Below, in pieces: positions 1-5,400 of a stretch of DNA of 6,528 nt; positions within the stretch are counted from its first letter, which is position 1, and each line of letters opens with the position of its first letter. The notes beneath the pieces were generated by a model. That model had not been told where the DNA came from, did no database searches, and worked only from the letters and a program-made list of their open reading frames with translations. Made by a program: the position numbers and the translations under genes. Source of the DNA: a bacterium (GTDB lineage Bacteria; Bdellovibrionota_C; UBA2361; SZUA-149); assembly GCA_003230795.1 (NCBI GenBank), contig QIGM01000361.1, positions 1 through 6,528 of the forward strand, read 5' to 3'.

Positions 1-91
1 TTACAGATTATTTCGCTTGATTGTTTGTGTTAGTGATTTCAGATACTTACAGCCTAAGTGTACGACTCTCTCCTAAAGAGCAGCGTACAGA
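1..91. other. Downstream region of the left gene with a weak interrupted hairpin
   Basis: This is non-coding sequence after the stop codon of the left gene. An interrupted inverted repeat spans 59-89: TGTACG (59-64) pairs with CGTACA (84-89), and CTCT (66-69) pairs with AGAG (77-80), leaving a 7-base loop and a small asymmetric internal loop. It begins three bases after the minus-strand stop codon, where a transcript end could lie, but no T-run follows on the minus strand, so it is not a convincing Rho-independent terminator. A 9-base direct repeat, TACAGATTA, occurs at 2-10 and 86-94; the second copy includes the stop codon. I see no gene here. Confidence 0.3.
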
Positions 92-1966
92 TTAGTTCAT
101 CTCTGTTGGAATCACATATTCCCAGGGCCTCACTCGAAGCACCCATGCCGAGATCGTTCCCGGCTCGTCTGGAATCACAAAGACCGTTCCAGTTCTATCG
201 GCAAATTCGTAGGACGAAAGGTCAATAGACAAAAGATCCGAAATTGGTAGTCGTAATTCGACGACTTTTGTGCCGTTGGTTCTGCGCATTACCACTGTAA
301 CAAACTGTGACACATCACTCGTCATCGTAAGCCATGATGATTGTGCCAGATGCGTATTGTATGTTCCTCGAAGCCTGGGTTTGAGCGGTTCTATAGCTCT
401 CATCGAATAGGCGTATCGCAAGGTCCCATCAGTCGCTCTGGCATAGTGAATAGCAGATGCATAGATGCTCTCACGCGCGTCACTTCGAATTGCAACTCGA
501 GCGCTTTGCGCAGGACCAACAAATGAATCAAGTGGTAGATGCACGCTACCAAAAGGAGGAAGATTGAGCGTTGTGGCTGTAGTTCCGACGTATACCTCCG
601 CTACTACATCCCTATCAAGCGCATTGAGAACCTCTAAGACAACGCTCCTACCAATGGTATCAACCGGAACATATTGAGTCCGTCCGGTCGCAGTTTTCCC
701 TTCTATCTGCAAAGCGGCATCGAATGTTGGATATGCCCAAGGGTTGTCGTAAAAGTAGCGTGAAACATTCAGAGAAAAGCGAGTCACGGCCCGCTCCGGT
801 ACCCAACGCGCCGAACCGTACCAGGATGTACCAAAATCATGTAAAGGAAATGACTGTATTTCGTAGCCATTTAGTTGAAGGTACTCACTCCGAAGTAAAG
901 CCCCGCTACTGTCATGGATATATAACGTTCCGGCTTCACGTCTCCCACTTTCATTACCTAGATGAAGCCAGTTCGCTGTTACTTTACTCGCGTCACTCAC
1001 TCCCAAGCCAGGATGAAACATATTAATCGGGACAATTTGTGGCCCTTTTTGGCCGTTCGTAGAACGCTCAGAAAGCGCAAACTGAAACTGTCGAAGTTTT
1101 TCCGGCTTAGTTTCAGGAAGATAATATACCATTCTACTTTCGAAGGCCTCTAAGGCCCCGACTGCACTTGAGCAAAAATTACCCTCGGCACTGTTCGCTG
1201 TAACAGCACGCTCGTGTGCAAGAATATCATTCCGACCAAAATCACCAAGTTGAAGTTGCTCTCTATGGAATAGGCTCCCGTCCGACTCGAAGCCAAGTAA
1301 ACTCACAACTTGCGGTGTTCTCGAAAAGCTAGTCTGTTCAAATATATTCCACAAATTCGGAAACGCACTTGACCAGCGCACACAACCAAAAGAAAACCGT
1401 CGTTCAAGCACGCTACCCCTATCAACAGGGTCACTACCGACTAAGATCTCAGCTAAATCAGAGACACCATCACGATCCGTATCCGCACGATCTATGCGTG
1501 TGCCGTAAGCAAGTTCGAATTCATCCTTTAGACCATCACCATCAAAATCATCTGCGGTCGGAACAAAAGTCGGAGGAGCAGATGAATTCGGCTTTCGAAC
1601 AGTTCGAACAACCTGCTCTTGCGTCATTGCACTTTCATTACCCGCAACATCAACTGCAGTGATGTTCAAGTAATAGATCGTGTTGAAATACAGATTACCA
1701 ACCGTATGCTTCGTTACCGTGCCAAGCTCAATCACCTGCCCGTAACGGCCTGAGCGGGTTCCTAGGTGCACACGGTATCCAGCAAGATCTCTCACTTTAG
1801 TAAGATCCTCACTTCTCGTAGGAGCCGACCATGAAAGTGCAAGTTCCGCAGATTGAGCCAAACCCGATTGAGCCAAACAAAGAGAAGGAGAGAACGCAGC
1901 GGAGCTAAACAGCACTGCTGCAAGATAATACTGGCGAAGGAAATGTCGAGATAAGGAAACGCGCAC
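92..1966 (-). CDS. Secreted protein with FN3 domain, thrombospondin type 3 repeats and a four-fold C-terminal repeat
   Basis: I do not recognise this 624-residue protein by name. It starts at GTG (1964-1966). An in-frame stop lies seven codons upstream (1985-1987), no other start lies between, and CAGG (1972-1975) sits five bases before the GTG as a weak ribosome-binding site. Residues 1-32 form a Sec signal peptide: a basic start, a hydrophobic stretch near 14-31 and a probable cut after CLA. The residue before Cys30 is Leu, so it is not a lipobox. Residues about 41-124 look like a fibronectin type III domain (LSWSAP, AGYRVHLG, YYLNITAVDVAGNES). Residues about 137-183 carry thrombospondin type 3 calcium-binding motifs (DDFDGDGLKDEFE, DTDRDGVSD). 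Residues about 202-612 are beta-rich and appear to be four diverged repeats. Mature cysteines are only C195 and C265, a possible disulfide pair. There is no C-terminal anchor or sorting signal. No catalytic motif is visible, so a binding or structural surface role is inferred. It is a separate unit from the large gene upstream. Confidence 0.9.
   Translation of the reverse strand: MRVSLSRHFLRQYYLAAVLFSSAAFSPSLCLAQSGLAQSAELALSWSAPTRSEDLTKVRDLAGYRVHLGTRSGRYGQVIELGTVTKHTVGNLYFNTIYYLNITAVDVAGNESAMTQEQVVRTVRKPNSSAPPTFVPTADDFDGDGLKDEFELAYGTRIDRADTDRDGVSDLAEILVGSDPVDRGSVLERRFSFGCVRWSSAFPNLWNIFEQTSFSRTPQVVSLLGFESDGSLFHREQLQLGDFGRNDILAHERAVTANSAEGNFCSSAVGALEAFESRMVYYLPETKPEKLRQFQFALSERSTNGQKGPQIVPINMFHPGLGVSDASKVTANWLHLGNESGRREAGTLYIHDSSGALLRSEYLQLNGYEIQSFPLHDFGTSWYGSARWVPERAVTRFSLNVSRYFYDNPWAYPTFDAALQIEGKTATGRTQYVPVDTIGRSVVLEVLNALDRDVVAEVYVGTTATTLNLPPFGSVHLPLDSFVGPAQSARVAIRSDARESIYASAIHYARATDGTLRYAYSMRAIEPLKPRLRGTYNTHLAQSSWLTMTSDVSQFVTVVMRRTNGTKVVELRLPISDLLSIDLSSYEFADRTGTVFVIPDEPGTISAWVLRVRPWEYVIPTEMN
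131..1363 (-). repeat. Four degenerate protein repeats in the C-terminal two thirds of the left gene
   Basis: Four blocks of the encoded protein share a pattern, at residues about 202-282, 330-406, 440-509 and 542-612. Each has alternating hydrophobic strands, a turn such as ESDG, HDSSG or RTNG, a strand leading to a leucine-rich segment (LQLGDFG, LQLNGYE, LNLPPFG, LRLPISD), then a later aromatic or hydrophobic strand (RMVYYL, SRYFY, AIHYAR, SAWVLRV). Linkers between blocks also resemble each other, for example IVPINMFHPG and YVPVDTIG. Spacing is roughly 100-130 residues. The reading is by eye, and the first block is the weakest match. Confidence 0.5.
1851..1878 (-). repeat. Short tandem duplication at the signal peptide junction
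   Basis: GATTGAGCCAAAC occurs at 1851-1863 and again at 1866-1878, a 15-base period. It keeps the reading frame and encodes LAQSG followed by LAQSA (residues 31-40), duplicating the predicted signal peptidase site and the first mature residues. It looks like a slippage duplication that offers two alternative LAQ-type cleavage positions. Confidence 0.85.
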
Positions 1967-1999
1967 TGGAGCCTGTGAACCTACTTAAGAATAATCGGA

Positions 2000-2056
2000 A
2001 ATAAGATCCCCGGGAAAGTAAGATCCCCGGAGTACAAAGTGCCGGAGTACAAAGTG
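2000..2056. repeat. Three-unit head-to-tail repeat array sharing CCGG and AAAGT
   Basis: Two identical 15-base units, CCGGAGTACAAAGTG, sit back to back at 2027-2041 and 2042-2056. Just left of them a related 17-base unit (2010-2026) begins CCGG, contains AAAGT and ends AAGATCC. That ending repeats one already present at 2003-2009, so TAAGATCCCCGG occurs at 2002-2013 and 2019-2030. The array lies 34-90 bases upstream of the left gene's start, probably in its untranslated leader. The function is unknown; operator sites, a repetitive-element fragment or simple slippage are all possible. Confidence 0.85.
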
Positions 2057-2111
2057 TTTGATGCGAACAAATCTACTTCCGTTCCCAATCCCTCACTCCG
2101 TACAGAGGGTT

Positions 2112-2139
2112 TCTAGCGAGAGTCTCCTCTCGTTCTAGA
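2112..2139. other. Bulged stem-loop in the probable leader of the left gene
   Basis: TCTAG (2112-2116) pairs with CTAGA (2135-2139), and CGAGAG (2117-2122) pairs with CTCTCG (2127-2132). Together this gives eleven base pairs with a two-base bulge at 2133-2134 and a four-base loop. A smaller CCCTC/GAGGG pairing (2090-2094 with 2105-2109) lies next to it. No T-run follows on either strand, so it is not a terminator. It would lie in the 5' leader if the left gene starts transcription near 2180. Confidence 0.5.
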
Positions 2140-2185
2140 CGATATTAAGTTATCCATTATGAGTTTAAGTTAGATGAATTTTGCA

Positions 2186-2214
2186 AGTATAGTTGAGACT
2201 AATTAGTTTGAAAA
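2186..2214 (-). promoter_or_regulatory. Candidate sigma-70-type promoter for the left gene
   Basis: On the minus strand TTTTCA (2209-2214) lies 17 bases before TATACT (2186-2191), giving 4 of 6 and 5 of 6 matches to the -35 and -10 consensus in an AT-rich stretch. Transcription would start near 2179 and leave a leader of about 210 bases containing the bulged hairpin and the CCGG/AAAGT array. Matches of this quality are common in AT-rich DNA. Confidence 0.3.
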
Positions 2215-2239
2215 TGGAAAACTTATCGACGCAAGGAAA

Positions 2240-2269
2240 TTGAAAAAATTCAAGTTCGATGGATTATAT
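2240..2269 (+). promoter_or_regulatory. Candidate plus-strand promoter facing the terminator
   Basis: TTGAAA (2240-2245) lies 18 bases before TTATAT (2264-2269); ATTATA (2263-2268) is an alternative at 17 bases. No plus-strand gene follows, only the hairpin chain and terminator ending at 2395, so a transcript from here would be a short non-coding RNA of roughly 120 bases. The match is modest and in AT-rich DNA. Confidence 0.22.
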
Positions 2270-2275
2270 AGTCGT

Positions 2276-2395
2276 CGCACTTTAGAATTCCCGTTTTGTG
2301 GTTAAGCAACGGTCGCCTGCTTGAGGCTAAAGCGTAGCCACTTTGGTGGAAAAAGAAAAAAGGGTGTCAGCGTTTAGCTGACACCCTTTTTTCTT
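2276..2395 (+). ncRNA. Possible small non-coding RNA ending at the bidirectional terminator
   Basis: This is a hypothesis built from position. A weak plus-strand promoter at 2240-2269 is followed by about 120 bases holding several short hairpins and then a perfect terminator stem with a T-run on this strand. The hairpins are CCGTT/AACGG (2291-2295 with 2308-2312), GCCT/AGGC (2315-2318 with 2324-2327), GGCTA/TAGCC (2325-2329 with 2335-2339) and CCAC/GTGG (2338-2341 with 2346-2349). No known RNA family is recognised. The simpler reading is that the terminator only serves the large minus-strand gene. Confidence 0.18.
2353..2395. terminator. Bidirectional Rho-independent terminator after the large gene
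   Basis: A perfect 19-bp inverted repeat has its left arm AAGAAAAAAGGGTGTCAGC at 2353-2371, loop GTTTA at 2372-2376 and right arm at 2377-2395. The GC-rich core GGGTGTCAGC is flanked by A6 on one side and T6 on the other, so a U-tract follows the stem on either strand. It begins 36 bases beyond the large gene's stop codon on the minus strand and should end that transcript, separating it from the left gene. It would equally stop any plus-strand transcript before it ran antisense into the large gene. Confidence 0.93.
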
Positions 2396-2431
2396 GTCTA
2401 TTGCTGCCGCGACTGAGCAACAAAAACGACG

Positions 2432-5400
2432 CTAGTTATTCAGTTCAAGCACCAAGGTACTCGAAGTCCTTCCTTTAACGCCTGAATCCTCAAACACCGC
2501 AATTAGGTGATTCAGTCCACCACCATTAACGGTATTCTCAAAAGTAACATTTATATTCGTTACTCCACTTCCGTTCGTTGTTGCGGTTTTTTCTGAAATC
2601 ACCTGAACAATATTGTTCGCTTCGAATGGATCAAGGTCGAACCCACCACCTGGCGTGCCACTAACAAACAGGGCACCCTCAACTAGAAGCAAACGAACAT
2701 CGGTGTTCGCTTGGCCAGTCACTTGCACCACATGCGCCGCTGTCCCAACACTGCCAGGAATTACCGGAACGCTGAGCACCGTAATTTGCGGAGCTTGTAA
2801 AACTCCAGCCTCAACAATTACTTCAGACCCCGTGTTGCTTCCGGATTTTCGAAACAAGCTATTTGTAAAGACACTACCGTCACTAAAGAAGACCGTTACA
2901 TTTGCTCCTGTCATCTCCAGACCAGAGATACTGCCATTATCTCCTGCAGCCTGCTGGGTAGATCCCTGAATGCTCGTGGGATCCATATCCAGCGAGAATT
3001 CAATTGACTCACCAGGCTGGAAATCGTTAAACGCAATATCCAGCACATCGAAACCACCATCGTGTTCACTAAGGTACGAGTGTGCAATCTTACCTGTTGC
3101 ACCCGTAGGTTCAGCATCGAGTGTAAAGTCCTTCCCTACATCGTCCCCTGCTAACCCAAAAGGATCAAACACTTGATCTCTCATAATCGCAGTACGCATA
3201 TCGATTCGCACTCGATCAATCTCGACTGCAGCAGCTGAGTTGTTCTCAATTATAAATGAACTCGGAATAAAGGTACTGCTGTTTACAATATTTCCACCCG
3301 GATCCACATCCACATCTGCTTGCGGATTACCCGAAGTAGACGGAATCATCGTTCCTGGAAGCACGCGGAAATAGTCGAAGATGCCAATGAAATCGCTGTT
3401 TGTCTCTCCTGCTCGGGTTGTATTCACTCCAAGCGCTAAGCCTTTCGTGAAGAATGCCGAGAGCCCAGACAAACTAGTGTTCGTAATGGCAGAACCAAGG
3501 AGAACGATGTCTCCCGGATCGCTGGAGTTCACTCGGTAACCCGCCTGAACTTCGCCACTATCCGGATCTACCTGCAAGAACAAGTCGACACTAGGAGGAG
3601 GAGTGAATGACACGTTCGCCGTTGCGATAGTACTCGGCACACCACCTATTTCTCCAATAAGCTGCACACCAGCAGAACCATTTCCAACATCAGCGGTATA
3701 GTTCAGACGAATGAAGTTGTCCTCATCAAGTCCGAGAAATAATCCCGCACCTTCGGCACCTTCAGGAGCTGCGTTCTTAAATGGGTCTGACACTCTGGTC
3801 GTAATATTAAACAATCCAAGTCCGCTGGTTGGAGTCGCATCGATTCCAAGTTGCAGAGCATTATCTTGGTCATTGGAAGTGCCAAGCATTGTCCCCACAG
3901 TTGGAACAATGGCGAGGAAACCACCTGCCGCACCAGCGCCGATCAGCCCAGACAGAAGGCCAGTACCGTTCGAGCTAATCTGCACACCGGTGAAACCGGT
4001 GTTTGCGACTTTACCAAGGAAGTCATCATCAGGCGCATATTCAAAGACCAGAGGCGGGACAGTGGCATCTCCATTCTCAGCGTCAAAGAAGAACGGATCG
4101 ACATCATCGTTATCCCCATCGTTGTCGTCGTCAGGGTCTAGCAAATCGCTGACGAGGAAGCCTCCCTCCAGAGCCTTATCAAAGTCCGCAGGCGTGCTCG
4201 ATGGATTCAACGAGTTTGTCCCATTCGATAACTCATCGATATCAGTATAGAGATCGTTGTCATCGTCGGGATCGCTCGCATCAGGTATACCGTCGTTATC
4301 GTTGTCGCCCGGAGGACCAGGATTTATCGGTCGAAGGACCTTAATCTTACTTCCGCCACTGCCACCAAACTGCTTGCCGAACTCTGCGACAAAAATGGTT
4401 CCGTCAGGGGAAACCGCGACGTCAATTGGGCCTTCAAGATTGTTTGCAATCGCAACTTGCGAAAGCACTTGGGTACCAGTCGCGTCCAATTCGACAGCGC
4501 GAACAGCCTGGTCGGCAACACTACCAGCAAAAGTTGACACGGTAATGATATCGCCAAGAAGCTGACCGCCAAAGGCAAGAGAGGTGTACTCCGTCAGCCC
4601 ATTGGTAGATTCACTCACCGCCGGATAAGTATAAATTGGCGGGGTATAGTCAGGATTCACTGGCTTGTCTGGATTGTACACAGTGCCATCTTCAAAGATG
4701 CAGTTACCACGCGCAGGATTGGGATGTCCTCCATACGCTCCAGGCGAAACGATGTAGAGCTTATCTGGAAGTCTATCAAGCCCACTAGGCACTGGGTCAA
4801 TGGGAGCACCAGCGCTTGGGCAGCCATCAGCCGTACCAGCAGTAAGGCCAAAATTCTTGTTACCAGCATTATCGTTTAAATAGAGCTTGCCGTTTGTATG
4901 GACTAAAATATCGAATCCATTTCGATATCCATCTGCGAGCACCTCAAATAGTCCGGGAGTCTCACCGTCTCCAGTCGAGCTACCCACCTGCGAGCCAGCA
5001 CTCACGTCAATGGTTTCCGTCCAGGCAGTAAGATTCAATACAAGGACAGCTGCCGTGAGATTCACTTCCGGATGATTCCCGAATTGAACACTCTCCCCGC
5101 CGAAGTTTGTATTTCCTCCGGCAGAAACAAGCACCTCTTTCCGTCCGTTAATGTTTCTAACTTGCACACCATTTGGTGCGTGGTTCTCTCGAGAGCGCGG
5201 AAGGCCTACAACAAGATCTTCGCGAACATTATAGTTCGGTCCCTTCAAACGCGAGAGAATACCACTATCGATATCAACACATTCCGGTGGAACGGTTCCT
5301 TGGAATCCTTGGTCAGAGCCAATCCTTGGGTCAGAGTGAGACACATAGAGGTCACCCAACTCATCAACGAACACACCTGTAACTAGTCGTCCATTCGGAG

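Larger units (their letters stand above)
1967..2431. other. Intergenic region between the two leftward genes
   Basis: This 465-base stretch has no credible gene on either strand; the longest ATG-started readings are a few codons. It is AT-rich in its centre (about 2140-2290). From left to right it holds a three-unit short repeat array (2000-2056), a bulged hairpin (2112-2139), candidate promoter elements in both directions (2186-2214 and 2240-2269), three overlapping small hairpins (2315-2349) and a strong bidirectional terminator (2353-2395). The left gene's leader must arise here unless transcription reads through from the large gene. Confidence 0.8.

Noticed and set aside
2..94. TACAGATTA direct repeat at 2-10 and 86-94 as an insertion-site duplication
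   Set aside because: Only 75 bases lie between the copies, with no terminal inverted repeats or transposase. A chance 9-base repeat is plausible at this scale.
88..130. C-terminal sorting or anchor signal on the left protein
   Set aside because: The last residues (VRPWEYVIPTEMN) show no hydrophobic segment, basic tail or known sorting motif.
724..1662. Plus-strand open frames at 724-1026 and 1369-1662 opposite the left gene
   Set aside because: They have no ribosome-binding site, domain or independent support, and the minus-strand frame carries a signal peptide and recognisable domains over the same DNA.
2000..2056. CRISPR array
   Set aside because: The units are 15-17 bases in direct contact with no unique spacers and only three copies, and no cas gene is present.
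2263..2268. Perfect minus-strand TATAAT as the -10 box for the left gene
   Set aside because: At 16-18 base spacing no hexamer resembles TTGACA, and there is no extended -10 TG. The pair at 2186-2214 fits better, though it is also weak.
2290..2350. Known riboswitch class in the hairpin-rich stretch
   Set aside because: I compared it from memory with c-di-GMP and mini-ykkC motifs and found none of their conserved core sequences, and no gene lies correctly placed downstream on the plus strand.
3711..4250. A 179-codon plus-strand open frame opposite the large gene
   Set aside because: It lies wholly inside a strong minus-strand gene with clear domain matches. Its translation is rich in Ser and Pro with no motif, as expected for the antisense of Asp- and Gly-rich coding sequence.
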